From Litoditis marina (Eukaryota; Nematoda; Chromadorea; Rhabditida; Rhabditidae): a stretch of 64,000 bases of DNA. The notes beneath the pieces were generated by a model. That model had not been told where the DNA came from, did not search any database, and was given only the letters and a program-made list of their open reading frames with translations. Of this stretch, positions 14,701 through 29,650 are shown piece after piece (positions within the stretch are counted from its first letter, which is position 1; each line of letters opens with the position of its first letter). The stretch is taken from the NCBI GenBank assembly GCA_964036275.1, contig OZ038435.1, forward strand, positions 22,426,559-22,490,558, written 5' to 3'. A program made the position numbers and the translations under genes.

Positions 14701-17089
14701 TATACGTTACCTTCATGAAGTAATATGTTACTCATTGAAAATAAATTGATGTCTCGAGGTTCCTCCCAATTTCCCACGAGACACGTGACTTAGTACACGC
14801 AGGAAAAACATAATTGTAATTCTCTTAACATGACCGATTTAATGTAGTAGGCCAGTGTTGATGAACCATCTTATACGTTACCTTCATAAAGTAATATGTT
14901 ACTCATTGAAAATAAATTGATGTCTCCAGGTTCCTCCCAATTTCCCACGAGACACGTGACTTAGTACACGCAGGAAAAACATAATTGTAATTGTCTTAAC
15001 ATGACCGATTTAATGTAGTAGGCCAGTGTTGATAAACCATCTTATACGTTACCTTCATGAAGTAATATGTTACTCATTGAAAATAAATTGATGTCTCGAG
15101 GTTCCTCCCAATTTCCCACGAGACACGTGACTTGATACACGCAGGGAGAACATAATTGTAATTGTCTTAACATGACCGATTTAATGTAGTAGGCCAGTGT
15201 TGATGAACCATCTTATACGTTACCTTCATAAAGTAATATGTTACTCATTGAGAATAAATTGATGTCTCGAGGTTCCTCCCAATTTCCCACGAGACACGTG
15301 ACTTAGCACACGCAGGAAACATAATTGTAATTGTCTTAACATGACCGATTTAATGTAGTAGGCCAGTGTTGATAAACCATCTTATACGTTACCTTCATGA
15401 AGTAATATGTTCCTCATTGAAAATAAATTGATGTCTCGAGGTTCCTCCCAATTTCCCACGAGACACGTGACTTAGTACACGCAGGGAGAACATAATTGTA
15501 ATTGTATTAACATGATCGATTTAATGTAGTAGGCCAGTGTTGATAAACCATCTTATACGTTACCTTCATAAAGTAATATGTTACTCATTGAGAACAAATT
15601 GATGTCTCGAGGTTCCTCCCAATTTCCCACGAGACACGTGACTTAGTACACGCAGGAAAAACATAATTGTAATTGTCTTAACATGACTGATTTAATGTAG
15701 TAGGCCAGTGTTGATGAACCATCTTATACGTTACCTTCATGAAGTAATATGTTACTCATTGAAAATAAATTGATGTCTCGAGGTTCCTCCCAATTTCCCA
15801 CGAGAAACGTGACTTAGTACACGCAGGGAGAACATAATTGTAATTGTCTAAACATGACCGATTTAATGTAGTAGGCCAGTGTTGATAAACCATCTTATAC
15901 GTTACCTTCATGAAGTAATATGTTACTCATTGAAAATAAATTGATGTCTCGAGGTTCCTCCCAATTTCCCACGAGACACGTGACTTAGTACACGCAGGAA
16001 AAACATAATTGTAATTCTCTTAACATGACCGATTTAATGTAGTAGGCCAGTGTTGATGAACCATCTTATACGTTACCTTCATAAAGTAATATGTTACTCA
16101 TTGAAAATAAATTGATGTCTCCAGGTTCCTCCCAATTTCCCACGAGACACGTGACTTAGTACACGCAGGAAAAACATAATTGTAATTGTCTTAACATGAC
16201 CGATTTAATGTAGTAGGCCAGTGTTGATAAACCATCTTATACGTTACCTTCATGAAGTAATATGTTACTCATTGAAAATAAATTGATGTCTCGAGGTTCC
16301 TCCCAATTTCCCACGAGACACGTGACTTGATACACGCAGGGAGAACATAATTGTAATTGTCTTAACATGACCGATTTAATGTAGTAGGCCAGTGTTGATG
16401 AACCATCTTATACGTTACCTTCATAAAGTAATATGTTACTCATTGAGAATAAATTGATGTCTCGAGGTTCCTCCCAATTTCCCACGAGACACGTGACTTA
16501 GTACACGCAGGAAACATAATTGTAATTGTCTTAACATGACCGATTTAATGTAGTAGGCCAGTGTTGATAAACCATCTTATACGTTACCTTCATGAAGTAA
16601 TATGTTCCTCATTGAAAATAAATTGATGTCTCGAGGTTCCTCCCAATTTCCCACGAGACACGTGACTTAGTACACGCAGGGAGAACATAATTGTAATTGT
16701 ATTAACATGATCGATTTAATGTAGTAGGCCAGTGTTGATAAACCATCTTATACGTACCTTCATAAAGTAATATGTTACTCATTGAGAACAAATTGATGTC
16801 TCGAGGTTCCTCCCAATTTCCCACGAGACACGTGACTTAGTACACGCAGGAAAAACATAATTGTAATTGTCTTAACATGACTGATTTAATGTAGTAGGCC
16901 AGTGTTGATGAACCATCTTATACGTTACCTTCATGAAGTAATATGTTACTCATTGAAAATAAATTGATGTCTCGAGGTTCCTCCCAATTTCCCACGAGAA
17001 ACGTGACTTAGTACACGCAGGGAGAACATAATTGTAATTGTCTAAACATGACCGATTTAATGTAGTAGGCCAGTGTTGATGAACCATCT
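14700..17089. repeat. Two copies of a 7-monomer (1,195-bp) unit
   Basis: Private variants repeat 1,195 bp apart: TGTCTCCAGG at 14921 and 16116. The same offset, give or take one base, holds for ACTTGATACACG, the shortened CAGGAAACATA, TGTTCCTCATTG and GAGAACAAATTG. Seven monomers would be 1,197 bp; the missing two bases are the GGAAACAT deletion carried by both copies. Confidence 0.85.
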
Positions 17090-17105
17090 TATACGTTACC
17101 TTCAT

Positions 17106-20100
17106 GAAGTAATATGTTACTCATTGAAAATAAATTGATGTCTCGAGGTTCCTCCCAATTTCCCACGAGACACGTGACTTTATACACGCAGGGAGAACAT
17201 AATTGTAATTGTCTAAACATGACCTATAATGTAATAGGCCAGTGTTGATAAACCTTCTCTTACGTTACTTTCATGAAGTTATATGTTACTCATTGAGAAT
17301 AAGTTGATGTTTCGAGGTTCCTCCCAATTTCCCACGAGAAACGTGACTTAGTACACGCAGGGAGAACATAATTGTAATTGTCTAAACATGACCGATTTAA
17401 TGTAGTAGGCCAGTGTTGATAAACCATCTTATACGTTACCTTCATGAAGTAATATGTTACTCATTGAAAATAAATTGATGTCTCGAGGTTCCTCCCAATT
17501 TCCCACGAGACACGTGACTTAGTACACGCAGGGAGAACATAACTGTAATTGTCTTAACATGATCGATTTAATGTAGTAGGCCAGTGTTGATAAACCATCT
17601 TATACGTTACCTTCATGAAGTAATATGTTACTCATTGAAAATAAATTGATGTCTCGAGGTTCCTCCCAATTTCCCACGAGACACGTGACTTAGTACACGC
17701 AGGAAAAACATAAGTGTAATTGTCTTAACATGACCGATTTAATGTAGTAGGCCAGTGTTGATAAACCATCTTATACGTTACCTTCATGAAGTAATATGTT
17801 ACTCATTGAAAATAAATTGATGTCTCGAGGTTCCTCCCAATTTCCCACGAGACACGTGACTTAGTACACGCAGGAAAAACATAATTGTAATTGTCTTAAC
17901 ATGACCAATTTAATGTAGTAGGCCAGTGTTGATAAACCTTCTCTCACGTTATTTTCATGAAGTAATATGTTACTCATTGAGAATAAGTTGATGTTTCGAG
18001 GTTCCTCCCAATTTCCCACGAGAAACGTGACTTAGTACACGCAAGGAGAACATAATTGTAATTGTCTTAACATGACCGGTTTAATGTAGTAGGCCAGTGT
18101 TGATGAACCATCTTATACGTTACCTTCATGAAGTAATATGTTACTCATTGAAAATAAATTGATGTCTCGAGGTTCCTCCCAATTTCCCACGAGAAACGTG
18201 ACTTAGTACACGCAGGGAGAACATAATTGTAATTGTCTAAACATGACCGATTTAATGTATTAGGCCAGTGTTGATGAACCATCTTATACGTTACCTTCAT
18301 GAAGTAATATGTTACTCATTGAAAATAAATTGATGTCTCGAGGTTCCTCCCAATTTCCCACGAGACACGTGACTTTATACACGCAGGGAGAACATAATTG
18401 TAATTGTCTTAACATGACCAATTTAATGTAGTAGGCCAGTGTTGATAAACCTTCTCTTACGTTATTTTCATGAAGTAATATGTTACTCATTGAGAATAAG
18501 TTGATGTTTCGAGGTTCCTCCCAATTTCCCACGAGAAACGTGACTTAGTACACGCAAGGAGAACATAATTGTAATTGTCTTAACATGACCGGTTTAATGT
18601 AGTAGGCCAGTGTTGATGAACCATCTTATACGTTACCTTCATGAAGTAATATGTTACTCATTGAAAATAAATTGATGTCTCGAGGTTCCTCCCAATTTCC
18701 CACGAGACACGTGACTTAGTACACGCAGGAAAAACATAATTGTAATTGTCTTAACATGACCAATTTAATGTAGTAGGCCAGTGTTGATAAACCTTCTCTT
18801 ACGTTATTTTCATGAAGTAATATGTTACTCATTGAGAATAAGTGATGTTTCGAGGTTCCTCCCAATTTCCCACGAGAAACGTGACTTAGTACACGCAAGG
18901 AGAACATAATTGTAATTGTCTTAACATGACCGGTTTAATGTAGTAGGCCAGTGTTGATGAACCATCTTATACGTTACCTTCATGAAGTAATATGTTACTC
19001 ATTGAAAATAAATTGATGTCTCGAGGTTCCTCCCAATTTCCCACGAGAAACGTGACTTAGTACACGCAGGGAGAACATAACTGTAATTGTCTAAACATGA
19101 CCGATTTAATGTAGTAGGCCAGTGTTGATGAACCATCTTATACGTTACCTTCATGAAGTAATATGTTACTCATTGAAAATAAATTGATGTCTCGAGGTTC
19201 CTCCCAATTTCCCACGAGACACGTGACTTTATACACGCAGGGAGAACATAATTGTAATTGTCTAAACATGACCGATAATGTAATAGGCCAGTGTTGATAA
19301 ACCTTCTCTTACGTTACTTTCCTCATTGAGAATAAGTTGATGTTTCGAGGTTCCTCCCAATTTCCCACAAGAAACGTGACTTAGTACACGCAGGGAGAAC
19401 ATAATTGTAATTGTCTAAACATGACCGATTTAATGTAGTAGGCCAGTGTTGATGAACCATCTTATACGTTACCTTCATGAAGTAATATGTTACTCATTGA
19501 AAATAAATTGATGCCTCGAGGTTCCTCCCAATTTCCCACGAGACACGTGACTTAGTACACGCAGGGAGAACATAATTGTAATTGTCTTAACATGACCGAT
19601 TTAATGTAGTAGGCCAGTGTTGATAAACCATCTTATACGTTACCTTCATGAAGTAATATGTTATTCATTGAAAATAAATTGATGTCTCGAGGTTCTTCCC
19701 AATTTCCCACGAGACACGTGACTTAGTACACGCAGGGAGAACATAATTGTAATTGTCTAAACATGACCGATTTAATGTAGTAGGCCAGTGTTGATAAACC
19801 TTCTCTCACGTTACTTTCATGAAGTTATATGTTACTCATTGAAAATAAATTGATGTCTCGAGGTTCCTCCCAATTTCCCACGAGACACGTGACTTAGTAC
19901 ACGCAGGGAGAACATAATTGTAATTGTCTAAACATGACCGATTTAATGTAGTAGGCCAGTGTTGATAAACCTTCTCTTACGTTACTTTCATGAAGTTATA
20001 TGTTACTCATTGAGAATAAGTTGATGTTTCGAGGTTCCTCCCAATTTCCCACGAGAAACGTGACTTAGTACACGCAGGGAGAACATAATTGTAATTGTCT

Positions 20101-20390
20101 TAACATGATCGATTTAATGTAGTAGGCCAGTGTTGATAAACCATCTTATACGTTACCTTCATGAAGTAATATGTTACTCATTGAAAATAAATTGATGTCT
20201 CGAGGTTCCTCCCAATTTCCCACGAGACACGTGACTTAGTACACGCAGGAAAAACATAAGTGTAATTGTCTTAACATGACCGATTTAATGTAGTAGGCCA
20301 GTGTTGATAAACCATCTTATACGTTACCTTCATGAAGTAATATGTTACTCATTGAAAATAAATTGATGTCTCGAGGTTCCTCCCAATTTC
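17106..20390. repeat. Mixed A/B satellite block, copy 2 of the ~3.3-kb duplication
   Basis: This matches 3610-6900 variant by variant. Later private changes include a 16-bp deletion at about 19321 and a one-base deletion in AGTGATG at about 18842. The paired copies are separated by about 10 kb of family-B monomers, so this is long-range exchange or transposition within the array and not simple adjacent slippage. Confidence 0.85.
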
Positions 20391-23300
20391 CCACGAGACA
20401 CGTGACTTTATACACGCAGGGAGAACATAATTGTAATTGTCTAAACATGACCGATAATGTAATAGGCCAGTGTTGATAAACCTTCTCTTACGTTACTTTC
20501 ATGAAGTTATATGTTACTCATTGAGAATAAGTTGATGTTTCGAGGTTCCTCCCAATTTCCCACGAGAAACGTGACTTAGTACACGCAGGGAGAACATAAT
20601 TGTAATTGTCTAAACATGACCGATTTAATGTAGTAGGCCAGTGTTGATAAACCATCTTATACGTTACCTTCATGAAGTAATATGTTACTCATTGAAAATA
20701 AATTGATGTCTCGAGGTTCCTCCCAATTTCCCACGAGACACGTGACTTAGTACACGCAGGGAGAACATAACTGTATTATCTTAACATGATCGATTTAATG
20801 TAGTAGGCCAGTGTTGATAAACCATCTTATACGTTACCTTCATGAAGTATATGTTACTCATTGAAAATAAATTGATGTCTCGAGGTTCCTCCCAATTTCC
20901 CACGAGACACGTGACTTAGTACACGCAGGAAAAACATAAGTGTAATTGTCTTAACATGACCGATTTAATGTAGTAGGCCAGTGTTGATAAACCATCTTAT
21001 ACGTTACCTTCATGAAGTAATATGTTACTCATTGAAAATAAATTGATGTCTCGAGGTTCCTCCCAATTTCCCACGAGACACGTGACTTAGTACACGCAGG
21101 AAAAACATAATTGTAATTGTCTTAACATGACCAATTTAATGTAGTAGGCCAGTGTGATAAACCATCTTATACGTTACCTTCATGAAGTTATATGTTACTC
21201 ATTGAGAATAAGTTGATGTCTCGAGGTTCCTCCCAATTTCCCACGAGACACGTGACTTAGTACACGCGAAAGACATAATTGTAAATGTCTTAACATGACC
21301 GATTTAATGTAGTAGGCCAGTGTTGATAAACCATCTTATACGTTACCTTCATGAAGTTATATGTTACTCATTGAGAATAAGTTGATGTCTCGAGGTTCCT
21401 CCCAGTTTCCCACGAGAAACGTGACTTAGTACACGCAGGGAGAACATATTTGTAATTGTCTAACATGACCGATTTAATCTAGTAGGCCAGTGTTGATGAA
21501 CCATCTTATACGTTACCTTCATGATATACGTTACCTTCATGAAGTATTATGTTACTCATTAAAAATAAATTGAAGTCTCGAGGTTCCTCCCAATTTCCCA
21601 CGAGAAACGTGACTTAGTACACGCAGGAAAAACATAATTGTAATTGACTTAACATGACCGATTTAATGTAGTAGGCCAGTGTTGATAAACCATCTTATAC
21701 GTTACCTTCATGAAGTAATATGTTACTCATTGAAAATAAATTGATGTCTCGAGGTTCCTCTCAATTTCCCACGAGAAACGTGACTTAGTACACGCAGGGA
21801 GAACATAATTGTAATTGTCTAAACATGACCGATTTAATGTAGTAGGCCAGTGTTGATAAACCATCTTATACGTTACATTCATGAAGTAATATGTTACTCA
21901 TTGAAAATAAATTGATGTCTCGAGGTTCCTCCCAATTTCCCACAAGACACGTGACTTAGTACACGCAGGAAAGACATAATTGTAATTGTCTTAACATGAC
22001 CGATTTAATGTAGTAGGCCAGTGTTGATAAACCATCTTATACGTTACCTTCATGAAGTTATATGTTACTCATTGAGAATAAGTTGATGTCTCGAGGTTCC
22101 TCCCAATTTCCCACGAGACACGTGACTTAGTACACGCGAAAGACATAATTGTAATTGTCTTAACATGACCGATTTAATGTAGTAGGCCAGTGTTGATAAA
22201 CCATCTTATACGTTACCTTCATGAAGTTATATGTTACTCATTGAGAATAAGTTGATGTCTCGAGGTTCCTCCCAATTTCCCACGAGACACGTGACTTAGT
22301 ACACGCAGGGAGAACATAATTGTAATTGTCTAAACATGACCGATTTAATGTAGTGGGCCAGTGTTGATAAACCTTCTCTTACGTTACTTTCATGAAGTTA
22401 TATGTTACTCATTGAGAATAAGTTGATGTTTCGAGGTTCCTCCAATTTCCCACGAGAACGTGACTTAGTACACGCAGGGAGAACATAATTGTAATTGTCT
22501 AAACATGACCGATTTAATGTAGTAGGCCAGTGTTGATAAACCATCTTATACGTTACCTTCATGAAGTTATATGTTACTCATTGAGAATAAGTTGATGTCT
22601 CGAGGTTCCTCCCAATTTCCCACGAGACACGTGACTTAGTACACGCGAAAGACATAATTGTAATTGTCTTAACATGACCGATTTAATGTAGTAGGCCAGT
22701 GTTGATAAACCATCTTATACGTTACCTTCATGAAGTTATATGTTACTCATTGAGAATAAGTTGATGTCTCGAGGTTCCTCCCAATTTCCCACGAGACACG
22801 TGACTTAGTACACGCAGGGAGAACATAATTGTAATTGTCTAAACATGACCGATTTAATGTAGTAGGCCAGTGTTGATAAACCTTCTCTTACGTTACTTTC
22901 ATGAAGTTATATGTTACTCATTGAGAATAAGTTGATGTTTCGAGGTTCCTCCCAATTTCCACGAGAAACGTGACTTAGTACACGCAGGGAGAACATAATT
23001 GTAATTGTCTAACATGACCGATTTAATGTAGTAGGCCAGTGTTGATAAACCATCTTATACGTTACCTTCATGAAGTTATATGTTACTCATTGAGAATAAG
23101 TTGATGTCTCGAGGTTCCTCCCAATTTCCCACGAGACACGTGACTTAGTACACGCGAAAGACATAATTGTAATTGTCTTAACATGACCGATTTAATGTAG
23201 TAGGCCAGTGTTGATAAACCATCTTATACGTTACCTTCATGAAGTTATATGTTACTCATTGAGAATAAGTTGATGTCTCGAGGTTCCTCCCAATTTCCCA

Positions 23301-26300
23301 CGAGACACGTGACTTAGTACACGCAGGAGAACATAATTGTAATTGTCTAAACATGACCGATTTAATGTAGTAGGCCAGTGTTGATGAACCATCTTATACG
23401 TTACCTTCATGAAGTAATATGTTACTCATTGAAAATAAATTGATGTCTCGAGGTTCCTCCCAATTTCCCACGAGACACGTGACTTAGTACACGCAGGGAG
23501 AACATAATTGTAATTGTCTAAACAAGACCGATTTAATGTAGTAGGCCAGTGTTGATAAACCTTCTCTTACGTTACTTTCATGAAGTTATATGTTACTCAT
23601 TGAAAATAAATTGATGTCTCGAGGTTCCTCCCAATTTCCCACGAGACACGTGACTTAGTACACGCAGGGAGAACATAATTGTAATTGTCTAGACATGACC
23701 GATTTAATGTAGTAGGCCAGTGTTGATAAACCTTCTCTTACGTTACTTTCATGAAGTTATATGTTACTCATTGAGAATAAGTTGATGTTTCGAGGTTACT
23801 CCCAATTTCCCACGAGACACGTGAATTAGTACACGCAGGGAGAACATAATTGTAATTGTCTAAACATGACCGATTTAATGTAGTAGGCCAGTGTTGATAA
23901 ACCGTCTCTTACGTTACTTTCATGAAGTTATATGTTACTCATTGAGAATAAGTTGATGTTCGAGTTCCTCCCAATTTCCCACGAGAAACGTGACTTAGTA
24001 CACGCAGGGAGAACATAATTGTAATTGTCTAAACATGACCGATTTAATGTAGTAGGCCAGTGTTGATAAACCATCTTATACGTTACCTTCATGAAGTAAT
24101 ATGTTACTCATTGAAAATAAATTGATGTCTCGAGGTTCCTCCCAATTTCCCACGAGACACGTGACTTAGTACACGCAGGGAGAACATAATTGTAATTGTC
24201 TAAACATGACCGATTTAATGTAGTAGGCCAGTGTTGATAAACCTTCTCTTACGTTACTTTCATGAAGTTATATGTTACTCATTGAGAATAAGTTGATGTT
24301 TCGAGGTTCCTCCCAATTTCCCACGAGAAACGTGACTTAGTACACGCAGGGAGAACATAATTGTAATTGTCTAAACATGACCGACTTAATGTAGTAGGCA
24401 GTGTTGATGAACCATCTTATACGTTACTTTCATGAAGTTATATGTTACTCATTGAGAATAAGTTGATGTCTCGAAGTTCTCCCAATTTCCCACGAGACAC
24501 GTGACTTAGTACACGCAGGGAGAACATAATTGTAATTGTCTTAACATGACCGATTTAATGTAGTAGGCCAGTGTTGATAAACCTTCTCTTACGTTACTTT
24601 CATGAAGTTATATGTTACTCATTGAGAATAAGTTGATGTCTCGAGGTTCCTCCCAATTTCCCACGAGACACGTGACTTAGTACACTGTACACGCAGGAGA
24701 ACATAATTGTAATTGTCTTAACATGACCGATTTAATGTAGTAGGCCAGTGTTGATAAACCTTCTCTTACGTTACTTTCATGAAGTTATATGTTACTCATT
24801 GAGAATAAGTTGATGTCTCGAGGATCCTCCCAATTTCCCACGAGACACGTGACTTAGTACACGCAGGGAGAACATAATTGTAATTGTCTAAACATGACCA
24901 ATTTAATGTAGTAGGCCAGTGTTGATAAACCATCTTATACGTTACCTTCATGAAGTTATATGTTACTCATTGAGAATAAGTTGATGTCTCGAGGTTCCTC
25001 CAATTTCCCACGAGACACGTGACTTAGTACACGCGAAAGACATAATTGTAATTGTCTTAACATGACCGATTTAATGTAGTAGGCCAGTGTTGATAAACCA
25101 TCTTATACGTTACCTTCATGAAGTTATATGTTACTCATTGAGAATAAGTTGATGTCTCGAGGTTCCTCCCAATTTCCCACGAGACACGTGACTTAGTACA
25201 CGCAGGGAGAACATAATTGTAATTGTCTAAACATGACCGATTTAATGTAGTAGGCCAGTGTTGATGAACCATCTTATACGTTACCTTCATGAAGTAATAT
25301 GTTACTCATTGAAAATAAATTGATGTCTCGAGGTTCCTCCCAATTTCCCACGAGACACGTGACTTAGTACACGCAGGGAGAACATAATTGTAATTGTCTA
25401 AACAAGACCGATTTAATGTAGTAGGCCAGTGTTGATAAACCTTCTCTTACGTTACTTTCATGAAGTTATATGTTACTCATTGAAAATAAATTGATGTCTC
25501 GAGGTTCCTCCCAATTTCCCACGAGACACGTGACTTAGTACACGCAGGGAGAACATAATTGTAATTGTCTAGACATGACCGATTTAATGTAGTAGCCAGT
25601 GTTGATAAACCTTCTCTTACGTTACTTTCATGAAGTTATATGTTACTCATTGAGAATAAGTTGATGTTTCGAGGTTCCTCCCAATTTCCCACGAGACACG
25701 TGAATTAGTACACGCAGGGAGAACATAATTGTAATTGTCTAAACATGACCGATTTAATGTAGTAGGCCAGTGTTGATAAACCGTCTCTTACGTTACTTTC
25801 ATGAAGTTATATGTTACTCATTGAGAATAAGTTGATGTTTCGAGGTTCCTCCCAATTTCCCACGAGAAACGTGACTTAGTACACGCAGGGAGAACATAAT
25901 TGTAATTGTCTAAACATGACCGATTTAATGTAGTAGGCCAGTGTTGATAAACCATCTTATACGTTACATTCATGAAGTAATATGTTACTCATTGAAAATA
26001 AATTGATGTCTCGAGGTTCTCCCAATTTCCCATTTCCCACGAGACACGTGACTTAGTACACGCAGAAAGACATAATTGTAATTGTCTTAACATGACCGAT
26101 TTAATGTAGTAGGCCAGTGTTGATAAACATCTTATACGTTACCTTCATGAAGTTATATGTTACTCATTGAGAATAAGTTGATGTCTCGAGGTTCCTCCCA
26201 ATTTCCCACGAGACACGTGACTTAGTACACGCAGAGAGAACATAATTGTAATTGTCTAAACATGACCGATTTAATGTAGTAGGCCAGTGTTGATAAACCT

Positions 26301-27560
26301 TCTCTTACGTTACTTTCATGAAGTTATATGTTACTCATTGAGAATAAGTTGATGTCTCGAAGTTCCTCCCAATTTCCCACGAGACACGTGACTTAGTACA
26401 CGCAGGGAGAACATAATTGTAATTGTCTTAACATGACCGATTTAATGTAGTAGGCCAGTGTTGATAAACCTTCTCTTACGTTACTTTCATGAAGTTATAT
26501 GTTACTCATTGAGAATAAGTTGATGTCTCGAGGTTCCTCCCAATTTCCCACGAGACACGCGACTTAGTACACTGTACACGCAGGGAGAACATAATTGTAA
26601 TTGTCTTAACATGACCGATTTAATGTAGTAGGCCAGTGTTGATAAACCTTCTCTTACGTTACTTTCATGAAGTTATATGTTACTCATTGAGAATAAGTTG
26701 ATGTCTCGAGGATCCTCCCAATTTCCACGAGACACGTGACTTAGTACACGCAGGGAGAACATAATTGTAATTGTCTAAACATGACCAATTTAATGTAGTA
26801 GGCCAGTGTTGATAAACCATCTTATACGTTACCTTCATGAAGTAATATGTTACTCATTGAAAATAAATTGATGTCTCGAGGTTCCTCCCAATTTCCCACG
26901 AGACACGTGACTTAGTACACGCAGGGAGAACATAATTGTAATTGTCTAAACATGACCAATTTAATGTAGTAGGCCAGTGTTGATAAACCTTCTCTTACGT
27001 TACTTTCATGAAGTTATATGTTACTCATTGAGAATAAGTGATGTTTCGAGGTTCCTCCCAATTTCCCACGAGAAACGTGACTTAGTACACGCAGGGAGAA
27101 CATAATTGTAATTGTCTAAACATGACCGACTTAATGTAGTAGGCCAGTGTTGATGAACCATCTTATACGTTACCTTCATGAAGTAATATGTTACTCATTG
27201 AAAATAAATTGATGTCTCGAGGTTCCTCCCAATTTCCCACGAGACACGTGACTTAGTACACGCAGGAAAAACATAATTGTAATTGTCTTAACATGACCGA
27301 TTTAATGTAGTAGGCCAGTGTTGATAAACCATCTTATACGTTACCTTCATGAAGTAATATGTTACTCATTGAAAATAAATTGATGTCTCGAGGTTCCTCC
27401 CAATTTCCCACGAGAAACGTGACTTAGTACACGCAGGAAAAACATAATTGTAATTGACTTAACATGACCGATTTAATGTAGTAGGCCAGTGTTGATAAAC
27501 CATCTTATACGTTACCTTCATGAAGTAATATGTTACTCATTGAGAATAAATTGATGTTTC
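20390..27560. repeat. Mixed satellite block with an ~11-monomer (1.88-kb) duplication
   Basis: AAACAAGACCG occurs at 23521 and 25401 (offset 1,880). A 6-bp insertion giving TACACTGTACACGC is at 24681 and 26568 (offset 1,887), and GAGGATCC follows in both copies. Local indels such as an extra CATTTCC at about 26030 explain the small change in offset. A slipped 17-bp duplication of ATACGTTACCTTCATGA lies at about 21520 and recurs at about 33160. Confidence 0.8.
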
Positions 27561-29650
27561 GAGGTTCCTCCCGATTTCCCACGAGACACGTGACTTAGTA
27601 CACGCAGGAAAGACATAATTGTAATTGTCTTAACATGACCGATTTAATGTAGTAGGCCAGTGTTGATAAACCTTCTCTTACGTTACTTTCATGAAGTAAT
27701 ATGTTACTCATTGAGAATAAATTGATGTTTCGAGGTTCCTCCCGATTTCCCACGAGACACGTGACTTAGTACACGCAGGGAAAACACAATTGTAATTGTC
27801 TAAACATGACCGATTTAATGTAGTAGGGCAGTGTTGATAAGCCTTCTCTTACGTTACTTTCATGAAGTAATATGTTACTCATTGAGAATAAATTGATGTT
27901 TCAAGGTTCCTCCCAAGTTCCCACGACACACGTGACTCAGTACACGCAGGGAGAACATAATTGTAACTGTCTAAACATGACCGATTTAATGTAGTAGGCC
28001 AGTGTTGATGAACCTTCTTTACGTTACTTTCATGAAGTAATATGTTACTCATTGAGAATAAATTGATGTTTCGAGGTTCCTCCCAATTTCCCACGAGACA
28101 CGTGACTTAGTACACGCAGGGAGAACATAATTGTTATTGTCTAAACATGACCGATTTAATGTAGTAGGCCAGTGTTGATAAACCTTCTCTTACGTTACTT
28201 TCATGAAGTAATATGTTACTCATTGAGAATAAATTGATGTTTCGAGGTTCCTCCCAATTTCCCACGAGACACGTGACTTAGTACACGCAGGGAGAACATA
28301 ATTGTTATTGTCTAAACATGACCGATTTAATGTAGTAGGCCAGTGTTGATAAACCTTCTCTTACGTTACTTTCATGAAGTAATATGTTACTCATTGAAAA
28401 TAAATTGATGTCTCGAGGTTCCTCCTAATTTCCCACGAGAAACGTGACTTAGTACACGCAGAAAAAACATAATTGTAATTGTCTTAACATGACCGATTTA
28501 ATGTAGTAGGCCAGTGTTGATAAACCATCTTATACGTTACCTTCATGAAGTAATATGTTTCTCATTGAAAATAAATTGATGTCTCGAGGTTCCTCCCAAT
28601 TTCCCACGAGACACGTGACTTAGTACACGCAGGAAAGACATAATTGTACATTGTCTTAACATGACCGATTTAATGTAGTAGGCCAGTGTTGATAAACCAT
28701 CTTATACGTTACCTTCATGAAGTTATATGTTACTCATTGAGAATAAGTTGATGTCTCGAGGTTCCTCCCAATTTCCCACGAGACACGTGACTTAGTACAC
28801 GCAGGAAAGACATAATTGTAATTGTCTTAACATGACCGATTTAATGTAGTAGGCCAGTGTTGATAAACCATCTTATACGTTACCTTCATGAAGTTATATG
28901 TTACTCATTGAGAATAAATTGATGTTTCGAGGTTCCTCCCGATTTCCCACGAGACACGTGACTTAGTACACGCAGGAAAGACATAATTGTAATTGTCTTA
29001 ACATGACCGATTTAATGTAGTAGGCCAGTGTTGATAAACCTTCTCTTACGTTACTTTCATGAAGTAATATGTTACTCATTGAGAATAAATTGATGTTTCG
29101 AGGTTCCTCCCGATTTCCCACGAGACACGTGACTTAGTACACGCAGGGAAAACACAATTGTAATTGTCTAAACATGACCGATTTAATGTAGTAGGGCAGT
29201 GTTGATAAGCCTTCTCTTACGTTACTTTCATGAAGTAATATGTTACTCATTGAGAATAAATTGATGTTTCAAGGTTCCTCCCAAGTTCCCACGACACACG
29301 TGACTCAGTACACGCAGGGAGAACATAATTGTAACTGTCTAAACATGACCGATTTAATGTAGTAGGCCAGTGTTGATGAACCTTCTTTTACGTTACTTTC
29401 ATGAAGTAATATGTTACTCATTGAGAATAAATTGATGTTTCGAGGTTCCTCCCAATTTCCCACGAGACACGTGACTTAGTACACGCAGGGAGAACATAAT
29501 TGTTATTGTCTAAACATGACCGATTTAATGTAGTAGGCCAGTGTTGATAACCTTCTCTTACGTTACTTTCATGAAGTAATATGTTACTCATTGAGAATAA
29601 ATTGATGTTTCGAGGTTCCTCCCAATTTCCCACGAGACACGTGACTTAGT
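27560..29650. repeat. Two copies of an 8-monomer (1,368-bp) unit
   Basis: CCCACGACACACGTG is found around 27923 and 29291, exactly 1,368 bp (8 x 171) apart. The linked variants CCCGATTTCCC and GGGAAAACACAATTG, and AGTAGGGCAG, follow the same offset. Confidence 0.85.

Noticed and set aside
3512..29633. ORFs of 60-82 codons on the minus strand of the satellite (such as 4788-5036 and 18284-18532)
   Set aside because: 171 is divisible by 3, so any monomer lacking a stop extends the frame into the next. The peptides are just satellite in translation, and most units have stops.
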